A stretch of DNA of 64,000 nt from Mycobacterium cookii (GCF_010727945.1 NZ_AP022569.1:2728001-2792000), one strand, 5' to 3'; shown: positions 27,747 to 36,348, counted from the stretch's first letter. Made by a program: numbers and translations. The notes: a model not told the origin generated them from the sequence alone.

Positions 27747-28181
27747 ATGAGCTATCGCCGGCTTGCCTGGATGCTCGGCACTGTATTGGTGGCCGCCGTC
27801 GCCCCGCTCCCAGCTCACGCCGATCCATCGGTGCCGCCGGGTCAACCGGTGAAGTGTGTGAGCAACACCCAAAAAGGCAAGCAGGTCCTCGTTCCCTGCG
27901 ACCTGCTCAACGCTGGCGCCAACTTTCCGCCGGGGTACCGCTGCCCTCCTCCGCTCGACCAGTACCCGAAGGATGTGGCCGACTGGTGCGGCGAGGGGCC
28001 AGGCCTGGCGAGCACGACGCCGGCGAGTCCAACCACCCCAACGAGCCCGACCAGCCCTACGACGCCGACGAGCCCCGCACGTCCTACGAGTCCTACGAGT
28101 CCTACGAGTCCTACGAGTCCTACGACCCCAACGAGCTCGACGAGTCCTACAACTCCGACAAGTCCAGGCAGCCGATCGTGA
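27747..28181 (+). CDS. Small secreted Pro-Thr-Ser-rich protein
   Basis: A 144-aa exported protein. A Sec signal peptide (about residues 1-25, [20 protein letters not shown], with a likely cut after AHA) is followed by a roughly 60-residue folded part with four Cys (CVSN, VPCDLL, YRCPPP, DWCGEG). A C-terminal tail of about 55 residues of Thr, Ser and Pro follows. The tail DNA includes a 9-bp tandem repeat. The start has AAAGGAG (27735-27741) six bases upstream. It lies just after tRNA-Thr. Such tails often act as cell-wall spacers or O-glycosylation sites in mycobacteria; function otherwise unknown. Confidence 0.8.
   Translation: MSYRRLAWMLGTVLVAAVAPLPAHADPSVPPGQPVKCVSNTQKGKQVLVPCDLLNAGANFPPGYRCPPPLDQYPKDVADWCGEGPGLASTTPASPTTPTSPTSPTTPTSPARPTSPTSPTSPTSPTTPTSSTSPTTPTSPGSRS
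28082..28126 (+). repeat. 9-bp tandem repeat encoding Pro-Thr-Ser
   Basis: Four perfect copies of TCCTACGAG (28082-28117) and one imperfect copy follow one another inside the secreted-protein gene. The unit length is a multiple of three, so slippage would lengthen or shorten the Pro-Thr-Ser tail without a frameshift. Confidence 0.85.
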
Positions 28182-28193
28182 GGGCGTGACCTG

Positions 28194-28595
28194 CTAACTA
28201 CGGCGTCGGTGGGCCGAAGCACCAGGGTGACGGATGGTCTGGCGATTGTGCGTGGGCGCGTGCGTTGACTTCTGATGTTCCAACTGCCGGATCAACTCGT
28301 GTTTGGCGTCGTGCAGCGCGCGCGTGATGTCGGGATGACCGGCGACCGCGACGAGCGGGCTGAGCCCGGGCAGGGTCGTCCGCAGCGTGACGCGCTGTTC
28401 CCTACGGCCCCGGTCCTGCAGCGACACTTCGAGTTTGACGTCCAGCGGGTCCCACCGGCCGAGATGCGGCGCGAGGGTGGCCAACGTCCGCAGCACGTGC
28501 GGACGTTCCTTTGCGACGAAACCCGCGCCCATGTGCAGGACGTACTCTCCTAGCGGGTTGGACACGTCGTCAGTGGCCCGTTTCGTCGTACTCAC
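28194..28595 (-). CDS. S30AE/HPF-like ribosome-associated protein
   Basis: A 133-aa protein. Residues about 15-105 follow the pattern of the S30AE (sigma-54 modulation, ribosome hibernation) domain: a first strand [12 protein letters not shown], a basic helix, the strand pair [23 protein letters not shown], and the terminal helix [22 protein letters not shown] His/Arg-rich tail follows. The GTG at 28595 overlaps the GH130-like stop (GTGA), so it is the last gene of the glycan operon. HPF-type proteins bind the 30S decoding centre and stall translation in stationary phase; here expression would be tied to sugar metabolism. The domain call is from pattern only. Confidence 0.65.
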   Translation of the reverse strand: MSTTKRATDDVSNPLGEYVLHMGAGFVAKERPHVLRTLATLAPHLGRWDPLDVKLEVSLQDRGRREQRVTLRTTLPGLSPLVAVAGHPDITRALHDAKHELIRQLEHQKSTHAPTHNRQTIRHPGASAHRRRS

Positions 28596-30073
28596 AGTGA
28601 CCTCATGTCGGCAAGCAACTCTGGAAGTGGCACGGTGGCAAGGCCGATGGCGCTGTCGGCGATCCCGTACGGGATCACCAAGGTGTCGGCGTGAACGAGT
28701 GCGCCGCACGAGTACACGACGTTGGGCACGTAGCCGTTCTGTTCGTCGGGCGCAGGGCTGAGCAGCGGGCGACGCAACCGGCCGACTATTGTCGTCGGGT
28801 CGTCGAGGTCGAGCAGGATCGCACCGATGCTGTAGGTGCGCATAGGCCCGACGCCGTGGGTGAGTACCAGCCAGCCCGCGTCGGTTTCGATTGGCGGACC
28901 GCAGTTTCCGAGTTGCAGCGCCTCCCAGGATTCGATCGGCCGCTGGCAGGGCGACGCGGTGGTCCAGACCGCGAGATGATCGGCGAAGGCGACGGTGTTG
29001 GTCTCGCGGTCAGAACGCGACATGGCGGCGTAGCGACCGTTGATGCGACGCGGGAACAACGCCAAGCCCTTGTTGGCCGCGGCCCTTCCAACCAGCGGCC
29101 TCGAGCTGAAGGACTGAAAATCCCTGGTATCGAGCAACTGCTGGCTGATATGTGACCCGCTGTAGGCCGTGTAGGTGGCGTAGTAGGTGACCGAGCCGTC
29201 GTCGTCGACGAAGCGGACGAACCGGGCGTCCTCCATGCCGGCCTGCTCGGCTTCCATCGCAGGCCACAGGACGCGTTCGGAAAGCGCAGCGCCACTAGGG
29301 AATTCGATTGAGTAGAAGCGGTCGGCGATGGTGCGGATCAGGGCAGCCGTGCGTTCCCCGTGTCCACGGGTGCGCATGTGGCGGCGAAGGTCGGCGAGTC
29401 GCTCGTCGAGGTCGGAGCGCGTGAAGCGGTCGTCGAGTGCGTCGAAGACGTAGTCCGCGGCCTCGCCGACGTCGCCGAGGCACGCGAATTCACCACGGAA
29501 CACCGCCGCGTCGAGCAGCGCCCCCGATGCGCGGCCCTTCGCCGCGAATGGTGCGGGCTCGTCGATCCGGGCCCGGCCCGCGGCGTCGACGACGCCGGTG
29601 CGGAATCCAATGGACGAGCGGTGGCCTTCCCCGATTCCCCGCACGCTCATGGCGAAGCGCAAGCTCCCCGCCGCCGTGCCGGTCTGATCGGGATGGACGA
29701 CGATGCTCGGATTGCATAACGCCGCCCCTTCGATGGCGTACTCGCTGGTAAACGTGGCACCCAGCAAGAGCATTCGCGCATCGGAGAGCGTGATGGTCGG
29801 ATCAAGCCGATCGGCGAGTTCGTTGGCGTGCCGGCGGAAGGTGCCCGCGAGGTCGCGGTGGCGTCCGTCGAAGCGAACGATGACGTCGTCCAAGGCCGAG
29901 TGCACGTCGTCGTCGGTCAGGGCGAGGATGCGCTTGAGCACCACGCCCGCACGGGACTCCTGAAGCTCGAAGCCCTCCTGCCCGGGCACGAAGAGCTGCG
30001 CGATCACTCGCGCCGGGTTCGCCGCCATCCGCTCCGGGTTGCGGGTGACCAGTCCGGCGTGTGTCAAAGTCAT
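28592..30073 (-). CDS. GH130-like glycoside phosphorylase/hydrolase
   Basis: A 493-aa protein. The C-terminal 320 residues look like a five-bladed beta-propeller of the GH130 family, whose members phosphorolyse or hydrolyse beta-mannosides. Supporting stretches are EFPSGAALSERVLWPAMEAE, MEDARFVRF, YYATYTAYSG, SRPLVGRAAANKGLALFPR, TDAGWLVLTHGVG and a late LVIPYGIADSAIGLATV. About 170 residues precede the propeller. The ATG at 30073 overlaps the upstream stop (ATGA) and the stop overlaps the HPF-like start (GTGA). With a GT4 and an alpha/alpha-barrel protein it suggests synthesis and turnover of a mannose-type oligosaccharide. Substrate and phosphorylase versus hydrolase activity are unknown. 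Confidence 0.75.
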   Translation of the reverse strand: MTLTHAGLVTRNPERMAANPARVIAQLFVPGQEGFELQESRAGVVLKRILALTDDDVHSALDDVIVRFDGRHRDLAGTFRRHANELADRLDPTITLSDARMLLLGATFTSEYAIEGAALCNPSIVVHPDQTGTAAGSLRFAMSVRGIGEGHRSSIGFRTGVVDAAGRARIDEPAPFAAKGRASGALLDAAVFRGEFACLGDVGEAADYVFDALDDRFTRSDLDERLADLRRHMRTRGHGERTAALIRTIADRFYSIEFPSGAALSERVLWPAMEAEQAGMEDARFVRFVDDDGSVTYYATYTAYSGSHISQQLLDTRDFQSFSSRPLVGRAAANKGLALFPRRINGRYAAMSRSDRETNTVAFADHLAVWTTASPCQRPIESWEALQLGNCGPPIETDAGWLVLTHGVGPMRTYSIGAILLDLDDPTTIVGRLRRPLLSPAPDEQNGYVPNVVYSCGALVHADTLVIPYGIADSAIGLATVPLPELLADMRSL

Positions 30074-31092
30074 TGCGGCACAGGTGAGAAGCGCTGAGCA
30101 TGCTGCAGCGTGGAGATCACCGACACCGTCGACTCCGCGCCCTGGTTGAGGTTGACGCAGTCGGCGAGCAACCCGTCGTACCCCCCGCCGGCCTCCGGCT
30201 CCCACATCTGCAGCCCAGCGTCGTTGGCGCCTTCGAACCAGGCGGCGGCCAACCGGATACCGTCGGGCCAGAGTGCGCGCGGGTCGGTGGCCGCGGCGCG
30301 TGCGCAGGCGTCGGCGAGGGAGGCCACCTCGGTGGGCTGCTGGTCGAAGGCGGGCTTATCGTCGTGCGGTCCCCGACCGCCGACGGGGGTGGGCGACAGG
30401 TGGCCGTCGGCGGTTTCGCAGTCGAGCAACCACTCCAGCAGATCGAGGCCACATTGTTTCAGGTCGGCGTCCTCGAGTGCGACGCCGGCGGCAATCATCG
30501 CCTCCGGGAGAACCGCGTTCGCATAGGTCAGTCTTGGCTCGGGCCAAGGCCATTCGGGCGTACTGCTGGGTTGTGCGACGGTGGCGGCGTAGTCACCGAG
30601 CAATCGCAGGGCGGCCGGGTTACCCGGCTCGAAGGTGAGGAGTTCGGCGGCGCCGATGGCGGCGTGCGCCATCGCCCGCGGCCACGGCGACCTGGCCTTG
30701 GCGGCGCGCTCGAACTGAATGACCGCAAGCCGGCGCACCAGGCTCACGTCGCTGTGGGCGGCAGCCGTGCCGAGCCCCCAGATGCAACGGCCCCAGTGGT
30801 CGCCCGTGGTGGGCTGGTCGGTCCAATTGCCCGCGCTGTCCATCCGGTTGCGGCAGGAGCCGTTGTGGGACTGCGCGTCGTTCAGGAACTGCAGGGCCTT
30901 GCCGGCGAGCCCGTTCACCAGACCCGGTGCGTCGGATTCGCGGGTAGCGACGACGAGCACCCTGGCCATGTCGTCGGTGCAGTACCCGTGTTCGCGGCGG
31001 GGTGCCGCCATGCAGGCGTGCTCGAAGGTGGCGCGATGGTCCGTCATGCGAAGCAGGTGTGCGAAGACCGGACGGGGCGCGGGGCCGGTCAT
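30070..31092 (-). CDS. Alpha/alpha-barrel glycosidase-like protein
   Basis: A 340-aa protein with repeated helical hairpins resembling six-hairpin glycosidase folds. Conserved-looking stretches are REHGYCTDDMARVLVVA, DHWGRCIWGLGTAA, WPWPEPRLTYANAVLPEAM, WLLDCETADGHLSPTPVGG and LNQGAESTVSVISTL. It lies between a GT4 and a GH130-like gene, overlapping both by ATGA, so all are probably translated as one unit. The acidic and aromatic groove motifs suggest oligosaccharide binding or cleavage. I cannot place it in a defined glycoside hydrolase family. The ATG at 31092 was chosen from the overlap. Confidence 0.65.
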   Translation of the reverse strand: MTGPAPRPVFAHLLRMTDHRATFEHACMAAPRREHGYCTDDMARVLVVATRESDAPGLVNGLAGKALQFLNDAQSHNGSCRNRMDSAGNWTDQPTTGDHWGRCIWGLGTAAAHSDVSLVRRLAVIQFERAAKARSPWPRAMAHAAIGAAELLTFEPGNPAALRLLGDYAATVAQPSSTPEWPWPEPRLTYANAVLPEAMIAAGVALEDADLKQCGLDLLEWLLDCETADGHLSPTPVGGRGPHDDKPAFDQQPTEVASLADACARAAATDPRALWPDGIRLAAAWFEGANDAGLQMWEPEAGGGYDGLLADCVNLNQGAESTVSVISTLQHAQRFSPVPQ

Positions 31093-32267
31093 GCCACGGC
31101 CAAGCGGGCGGCAACCAGCCGTTGCGCGAGCTCGATGTACGTGCCGGCGACCACGGGCCACGCCATTGCCGGGGCCAACTCGCGGGCGCGCGTCGCCATG
31201 GCGCCGGCCGCGTGCGGATCGGTCAGAAGTCGCGACAGCGCGGTGACGAGGGCATCCGGATCGTCGTGGGCCACGACGGTACCCGCGCCGCTACCCAGCA
31301 GCTCGACAGCGTGCGGAAAGGCGGTGGCGACGATGGGGCGACCGCTGGCGACGGAGTCGACCAGTACGCCAGAGGTGACCTGGTCTTTCGAGTCGTAGGG
31401 CAGCACGACGACGGCGGCAGCCTGGATGAGCTCGGTGATGGCGGCTGGACTGCGGTACTCCGCATCGAACGACACCGAGTCGGCGACGCCGAGGCGCCGG
31501 GCTTGGGCGCCGAGCGCCTCGCGGTATGCCTCACCCTGGGAGGCGAGCACCTTGGGGTGGGTGCGGCCGGCGATCAGGTAGCGCGGGGGGTTCGTCAGGT
31601 CCTTCAGCGACGTCATAGCGTCGATGACGCGTTCAACGCCCTTGCCCGGGCCGATCAGTCCCCACGTCAGAATGCTGGGTCTGTCCTGATGCCGCACATC
31701 GGTGGTGGCGGGCAGGACCGCCCCGTGCGGGATGATGGTGACTTTGCGATGGTCGACGACGAAGCCGTCGCACAGCCGTTGGCGTGCCCCTTCCGACATC
31801 ACGACCACTTGGTCGGTCAGGGCCATCACTCGTTCGAGCACCGAACGTTGTTGCGGCGTCGGGTGTTTGAGCACCGTGTGAGCGACGACGATGGACGGCA
31901 CCCGCAGCGCCGCCATGATCTGCACGACCTCGTCCCCGTCGAGTCCACCGTAGAGGCCGTACTCATGCTGGATGAGCGCGATGTCGGCACGGTTGAGCAT
32001 TTCGGCGGCGGCGGTGGCGGACGCGGGGTCTCCATTGACGAGTTCCCCGACGACGAGGGACTCCGTCGAGGGCTGATCGTCAGCGATGCGTACGACACGG
32101 ACGTCGACGCCTCGAGCGGTCAAACTGTCCGCCAACGCGGCAGTGAATGTCGCGAGCCCGCACGCCGTCGGCGAATAGGTGCTGAGGATGCCGAACCGCG
32201 GCACATACGAGAAGTGTTGCGCCCCAAAGGGTGCGATCAACGATTGGGCCAAAGATGAAGCATTCAA
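31089..32267 (-). CDS. GT4-family glycosyltransferase
   Basis: A protein of about 392 aa with the two Rossmann-like domains of GT-B retaining glycosyltransferases. The N-terminal domain begins FGILSTYSPTACGLATFTAA. The C-terminal domain has LTWGLIGPGKGVERVIDAM and the donor-site region LPYDSKDQVTSGVLVDSVASGRPIVAT, where the GT4 E-x7-E motif would lie. A mannosyl- or glucosyltransferase is plausible given the GH130-like partner. The start is uncertain: TTG 32267 has a weak GGGA upstream, while GTG 32294 and TTG 32348 are in frame. It leads a four-gene operon (GT4, alpha/alpha-barrel, GH130-like, HPF-like). Confidence 0.83.
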   Translation of the reverse strand: MNASSLAQSLIAPFGAQHFSYVPRFGILSTYSPTACGLATFTAALADSLTARGVDVRVVRIADDQPSTESLVVGELVNGDPASATAAAEMLNRADIALIQHEYGLYGGLDGDEVVQIMAALRVPSIVVAHTVLKHPTPQQRSVLERVMALTDQVVVMSEGARQRLCDGFVVDHRKVTIIPHGAVLPATTDVRHQDRPSILTWGLIGPGKGVERVIDAMTSLKDLTNPPRYLIAGRTHPKVLASQGEAYREALGAQARRLGVADSVSFDAEYRSPAAITELIQAAAVVVLPYDSKDQVTSGVLVDSVASGRPIVATAFPHAVELLGSGAGTVVAHDDPDALVTALSRLLTDPHAAGAMATRARELAPAMAWPVVAGTYIELAQRLVAARLAVA

Positions 32268-32288
32268 AGTGTTATCCCGACTGGCAGT

Positions 32289-32323
32289 TGCCACATGTGT
32301 CTGTGGCGAGTGCCACGTGTGTC
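32289..32323. promoter_or_regulatory. Direct repeat and hairpin upstream of the GT4 operon
   Basis: TGCCACATGTGTC (32289-32301) and TGCCACGTGTGTC (32311-32323) repeat with a 22-bp offset, about two helical turns. Between them GCCACA/TGTGGC (32290-32307) forms a 6-bp inverted repeat. If the GT4 gene starts at 32267 these lie in its promoter, compatible with a cooperative activator or repressor site. If translation starts at 32348 they would be coding. Confidence 0.35.
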
Positions 32324-32491
32324 CGGTGTGAGCAGATGCTCGGGCCAATCAGCGAGAGAAACTGAGCCATTCCGGATGCGCTGGTGAGCACCAGCACTGA
32401 CAACGTTACACCCGCGTCGACCGAACCGTGTGGTCGCGGGCCCGAAGACCGATCATCTGCCCACTCGGGCAGGTCCGAATGGTCCGAAATG

Positions 32492-33622
32492 CTATTCGCG
32501 TATGACCCCACGCAAGGGCATCAGCCCGAGTTCGTTGTGGCTCATGAACCCTGGCGGTGCATCCACGACGGCGGGTATCGCGTTCGCAGGTCCCATCGCG
32601 GTCCAGGTGTACCCGGGAAGTGCGTAACCGCCGTCGGGATCCGCGGCCCCCTGGAGGATGAGCTCGGTGGATGAGTCACCCTCGATCACGATGCGGTAGT
32701 GGTAGTGCTGCGGCCAGTCCTCTTGCGGCTCAATAGCATCGAATGTGTCCATCGTGTAGATCTCGTGAAAGACGACAAGCGGCCTGTTGTTCACCCACGC
32801 CGTCCACTTATGATGCTGCCGCGCCACGGTGCCTGCCTTGATCACACCTTTGAACCCCGGCATATCGCTGGTCTCGCCGCCTTCGAACGGGATGTCGCGG
32901 GTGGCGACCCCGAGCTCGACCTCGGTGGTGTACCTGTCGACTGTCTTGCCCATTCCCTCGACGATCATGGCCATCGACTGTGCGAACAACGGCCATGCCT
33001 GCCCCAGCAGATTGGGGCCGTCTTCGAAACCGGCCGGATCACTGCCCATGCCCATCTCGTACAGATACTTCAAGGTGTCTCTGCCGAAATTCACCACCTC
33101 GTAGATGTGGATGGTGTCGATCTGGCTGACGATTCGCGCCAGCGTCAGAACGAGCAGGTCTCCAGCGAAACCGGGGTTGACGCCCCCGGCGTGAAACGAT
33201 GTCCCGCCCTCGATACACGCCGCGTGGATCTTGTCGATATCAGCTTGACTGTGTTCGGTCCGATACCACCATGCGCCCCCAGAGGCGACGACGTTCTTGC
33301 CTCCGCGCAGCAGTCGGCAGACCTCGTCGGGGTCAGACCACAGCGGCGCATAGAAGACGCAGTCGGCTTCCAATGCCTCGATAGCATCCTTGTCATTGGT
33401 GGCGCGCACACCGGTCGGTGCCTTACCGCAGAGTTCGCCGGCATCTTTGCCGACCTTCTCTGGACGGTTGCAGAGCACCCCGACCAATTCGTAGGCGGGG
33501 TTATGGGCAAAATGGCGAAGCGCTATCGTTCCGACGTTTCCGACGCCCCACTGGATTACGCGATACTTCTTGTCGACCGGGGACCTGGTTGCGTTTGCGT
33601 GACCTTGCTCGACCGTCGTCAT
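32492..33622 (-). CDS. DapB-fold NAD(P)-dependent oxidoreductase, paralogue 1
   Basis: A 376-aa protein of the dihydrodipicolinate-reductase-like superfamily (the group that includes 2,4-diaminopentanoate dehydrogenase). The Rossmann motif VIQWGVGNVGTIALRHF is near residue 20; NPGFAGDLLVLTLARI and a C-terminal PPGFMSHNELGLMPLRGVI are shared with the two paralogues at 34469 and 42333. The ATG at 33622 has a strong AAGGAGGAG just upstream. The family reduces imines or oxidises amines or carbonyls; these actinobacterial members are uncharacterised to my knowledge. It closes a minus-strand operon with two SDRs and a second paralogue. Confidence 0.8.
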   Translation of the reverse strand: MTTVEQGHANATRSPVDKKYRVIQWGVGNVGTIALRHFAHNPAYELVGVLCNRPEKVGKDAGELCGKAPTGVRATNDKDAIEALEADCVFYAPLWSDPDEVCRLLRGGKNVVASGGAWWYRTEHSQADIDKIHAACIEGGTSFHAGGVNPGFAGDLLVLTLARIVSQIDTIHIYEVVNFGRDTLKYLYEMGMGSDPAGFEDGPNLLGQAWPLFAQSMAMIVEGMGKTVDRYTTEVELGVATRDIPFEGGETSDMPGFKGVIKAGTVARQHHKWTAWVNNRPLVVFHEIYTMDTFDAIEPQEDWPQHYHYRIVIEGDSSTELILQGAADPDGGYALPGYTWTAMGPANAIPAVVDAPPGFMSHNELGLMPLRGVIRE

Positions 33623-33647
33623 TGCTCCTCCTTCGGTTTCATGATCA

Positions 33648-34475
33648 CTAGTTGATCGACACTCCCGCATCGACTTTGAACTGCAGTCCGGTGACAAAAC
33701 GCGATTCGTCCGAGATCAGGAACAGCACCGCGTTGCTGACGTCCACGGGTTCGATGCATGGCGTGGGCATGGCGTTGACGAACATCGGTATCAGGTCCGG
33801 ACGTTCCTCGCCGAGAGTGGCGCCGAACGACGGCGGCACCATACCGGTGGGCGTCCCGGTAGGATGCACCGAATTGACCCGGATACTCTGTGCAGCAAGC
33901 TCATTGGCGAGCGCAATCGTTAAGCCCGTAACACCGTACTTGGTTGCGGTGTAGGGAATTTGAAGCGGGAATCCCTTCATCGCACCCGCCGAGCTGATGT
34001 TGACCAAGCTGCCGCCTCCTTGGGCGAGCAGATGCGGGATCGCCGCGACGCAGGTGTTCCACGTCCCGATGAGGTTCACATCGACGACTGTGCGCCAGTG
34101 ATCGGAAGTTGTTCTGTCCCAAGGTGCGACGGTGAGCACACCGGCGTTGGCGACGGCGCCGTCCAATCCGCCCAGTTCGTCCACGCCTTCGTCGACAGCT
34201 GAGCGCAATGCCGCTTCGTCGCGGACATCAGCGACTCGGCTCACGCAGCGGCCGCCGTGCTCGGCGACCAAGCGCACCGTCTCTGCCAAATCGTCCTTTG
34301 TGGCCAAGTCGTATTCGAGCGCCGGCAGGGACTCACAGAGGTCGACGAGAATGAGATCGGCACCCTCCTCGGCGAGTCTGAGCGCGTGACTGCGCCCCAA
34401 ACCGCGTGCGGCACCGGTGATCAGGACTCGTTTGCCTGCGACCCGTCCGATCGACGGTCTAGGTCCAGTCACCAC
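33648..34475 (-). CDS. Mycofactocin-coupled SDR family oxidoreductase
   Basis: A 275-aa SDR. After the nucleotide motif TGAARGLGRSHALRLA it has the segment DLCESLPALEYDLATKDDLA, an insertion typical of SDRs that hold NAD(H) tightly and exchange electrons with the peptide cofactor mycofactocin. The catalytic Tyr/Lys is YTATK, Ser is in NISSAG, and the C-terminus reads FKVDAGVSIN. The start is GTG 34475 or 34472; the latter overlaps the upstream stop. Mycofactocin SDRs oxidise alcohols, often terpenoid or aromatic ones, so the operon probably handles a small hydrophobic alcohol. No mycofactocin biosynthesis genes are in the window. Confidence 0.85.
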   Translation of the reverse strand: MVTGPRPSIGRVAGKRVLITGAARGLGRSHALRLAEEGADLILVDLCESLPALEYDLATKDDLAETVRLVAEHGGRCVSRVADVRDEAALRSAVDEGVDELGGLDGAVANAGVLTVAPWDRTTSDHWRTVVDVNLIGTWNTCVAAIPHLLAQGGGSLVNISSAGAMKGFPLQIPYTATKYGVTGLTIALANELAAQSIRVNSVHPTGTPTGMVPPSFGATLGEERPDLIPMFVNAMPTPCIEPVDVSNAVLFLISDESRFVTGLQFKVDAGVSIN

Positions 34476-35542
34476 ATCAGTCCGCTGATAATTTCTGCCG
34501 CAGGGATGTCTTCGACGGCGATCAGCCCTGCCGGCGCGCGGCAGACCCAGTCGATCGCATTGACTACCCGAGCTGCGGTGGAAAGACATCCCGCCTCGGT
34601 GACGTCAAGCCCCGGGTGTGACACGTGCGTGTTCAGCTCGACGCGAGGATCCCCGTCAACGACGACTCGGTGTACGCCCGGACGGCCGTCGGGCGGATAG
34701 GGCCAGCCCGGGGCCGAGTCGGCGGTGAGTCGCGTGATGTGTTCCATGGTGATCACCGGAACTTCGTCACGAACCCCTTCGACCGCGAACTTCACCGCGG
34801 CCATTTGACCCGGCTCCACCGTCGCCATCTTGCATTCGATCCGTTTGTCGGTGTACCACGGCTCGATGCGTTGCCTCACCTCGTCGAGTTGCACTCCCAG
34901 CTGCTCGGCGAGGTTGCGAACCGCGCCGCCCCACATCGTGGTCAGGACGCCCGGCAGGAACAGCATCGGCGTATCATCCTCGGCGCTGACACCGAAACCC
35001 ATTTGTTTGCCAGTGAATTCGTAATCGTCGTAGTTGGCGTAGTCGAAGATTTCCTGCACGGTGATCGCCCGGGCGCGGGTGACCAGGCTCAGCGCGGAGT
35101 GCACCTCGGTGTCGCCGGAGTAGCCAGGGTCGATGCCGTTGACATACAGCGAAGCGTTGCCGGCCTCGCAGGCTTGTTGCAGCGGCACCCGTAGCCAGTC
35201 GTCGGCCTGGCGAGGCGTGACCAGCCACACCATCGATGTCGCCACGATATTGATGCCCGCAGAAAGGAACTTCGACATCTGCTCGATGACTTCCATCGGC
35301 CGCGTCTCACCCTGTGCGGTGTAGACGACACAGTCCGGCTTCAGCGCAATGAGCGCGTCGATGTCATCGGTCGCAATGATGCCGGTCGGCTCGCTCAGCC
35401 CGCACAGATCGGCGGCGTCACGACCGATCTTGTCCGGGCTGGCGGCGTGCACGCCGACCAATTCTAGATCCGGGCGCCCGATGATCGCCGGTAGCGAATG
35501 GACCCCGACATTACCGGTCGAAAATTGAACTACCCTGCGCAT
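34469..35542 (-). CDS. DapB-fold NAD(P)-dependent oxidoreductase, paralogue 2
   Basis: A 357-aa relative of the proteins at 32492 and 42333. The N-terminal motif VVQFSTGNVGVHSLPAII, the segment VGVHAASPDKIGRDAADLCG and the downstream NGIDPGYSGDTEVHSAL are conserved. The ATG at 35542 begins the conserved strand; a longer in-frame reading to 35998 is antisense to the next gene and is rejected. The stop overlaps the mycofactocin-type SDR start. The upstream SDR ends 17 bp before it. Probably reduces or oxidises a small carbonyl or imine; substrate unknown. Confidence 0.8.
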   Translation of the reverse strand: MRRVVQFSTGNVGVHSLPAIIGRPDLELVGVHAASPDKIGRDAADLCGLSEPTGIIATDDIDALIALKPDCVVYTAQGETRPMEVIEQMSKFLSAGINIVATSMVWLVTPRQADDWLRVPLQQACEAGNASLYVNGIDPGYSGDTEVHSALSLVTRARAITVQEIFDYANYDDYEFTGKQMGFGVSAEDDTPMLFLPGVLTTMWGGAVRNLAEQLGVQLDEVRQRIEPWYTDKRIECKMATVEPGQMAAVKFAVEGVRDEVPVITMEHITRLTADSAPGWPYPPDGRPGVHRVVVDGDPRVELNTHVSHPGLDVTEAGCLSTAARVVNAIDWVCRAPAGLIAVEDIPAAEIISGLMW

Positions 35543-35559
35543 CCCGCGTCCGTCCTTGA

Positions 35560-36348
35560 TCAGTAGTCGGGAATCGGCAACGGCGAGTTGTTCGAGTCGA
35601 TGCCGCCGTCCACATGAAAGATCGCGTTGGTTGCGTAACAATCCCGGGTGGACAGATAAACGCACAGCCGCCCGAGGTCGGCGACGTCGCCCAGGCGATG
35701 CAGCGGTGTCGTCTCCTCCATCTTTTCTCGCGATCCAGGCATCAGGTCGAGGCTTCCCTGCAAGCCATCGGTGGCGAACGAGCCCAGGGCTATCGCGTTG
35801 ACGCGGATCTTCGGCGCCAGTTCCTGCGCCATTGCACGGGTAAGGGCCTCGAGTCCGCCCTTGGCGACGCAGTACGCCGTCAGCGCGCGGATACCGAAAC
35901 GGGCTGAGCCAGAGGAAATGTTGACGATGTTGCCGTGGCCTGCCTCGATCATGTGCGGCGCCACGAGCTGGCTCATGATGAACGCCGACGTCACACACCA
36001 GTCGAAGGTGTGCCGGAAGTCCTCGTCGGTGATGTCGAGAAATCGTGCATAAGTCGAGCCGCCGACATTGTTGATCAGAATATCAACGCGCCCAAAGTGT
36101 TCCATGGCCGCAGCGACGACCCGCTCACCGTCAGGGCGGCTCATGGCATCGGCGGTCATCGCCAGTCCGCTGCCACCGGCATCTTCGATACCGGCAATCG
36201 TTGCGCGGATATCGGATTCAGTACGTGCGGTCCCGACCACTGTTGCGCCCGCCTCCGCCAGGACTCTCGCAATGCCCTGCCCGACGCCCTTCCCCGCGCC
36301 GGTGACGATCGCGACTTGTCCGTCCAGATTGAACTGCTCAAGCGCCAT
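35560..36348 (-). CDS. Short-chain dehydrogenase/reductase
   Basis: A 262-aa classical SDR. The nucleotide motif TGAGKGVGQGIARVLAEAG is at residue 16, the centre has NNVGGSTYARF, Ser is in NISSGSARF, and the catalytic Tyr/Lys is YCVAK. The C-terminus ends FHVDGGIDSNNSPLP. It is the first gene of the minus-strand operon with two DapB-fold paralogues and the mycofactocin-type SDR. Its promoter faces that of the TetR gene at 36490, and the shared region holds a TGACT-N2-AGTCA palindrome, so it is probably in that regulon. Confidence 0.88.
   Translation of the reverse strand: MALEQFNLDGQVAIVTGAGKGVGQGIARVLAEAGATVVGTARTESDIRATIAGIEDAGGSGLAMTADAMSRPDGERVVAAAMEHFGRVDILINNVGGSTYARFLDITDEDFRHTFDWCVTSAFIMSQLVAPHMIEAGHGNIVNISSGSARFGIRALTAYCVAKGGLEALTRAMAQELAPKIRVNAIALGSFATDGLQGSLDLMPGSREKMEETTPLHRLGDVADLGRLCVYLSTRDCYATNAIFHVDGGIDSNNSPLPIPDY

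Noticed and set aside
30100..31398. 432-aa plus-strand frame
   Set aside because: Antisense to the alpha/alpha-barrel gene and GT4 3' end, which are held in an overlap-coupled operon.
32268..32491. DosR-type dormancy box upstream of the GT4/HPF-like operon
   Set aside because: I looked for the palindromic GGGACT...AGTCCC pattern and did not find it in this gap.
35560..35998. Upstream in-frame extension of the DapB-fold paralogue 2
   Set aside because: It lies in a different frame of the neighbouring SDR gene on the same strand; the conserved Rossmann strand begins at the ATG at 35542.
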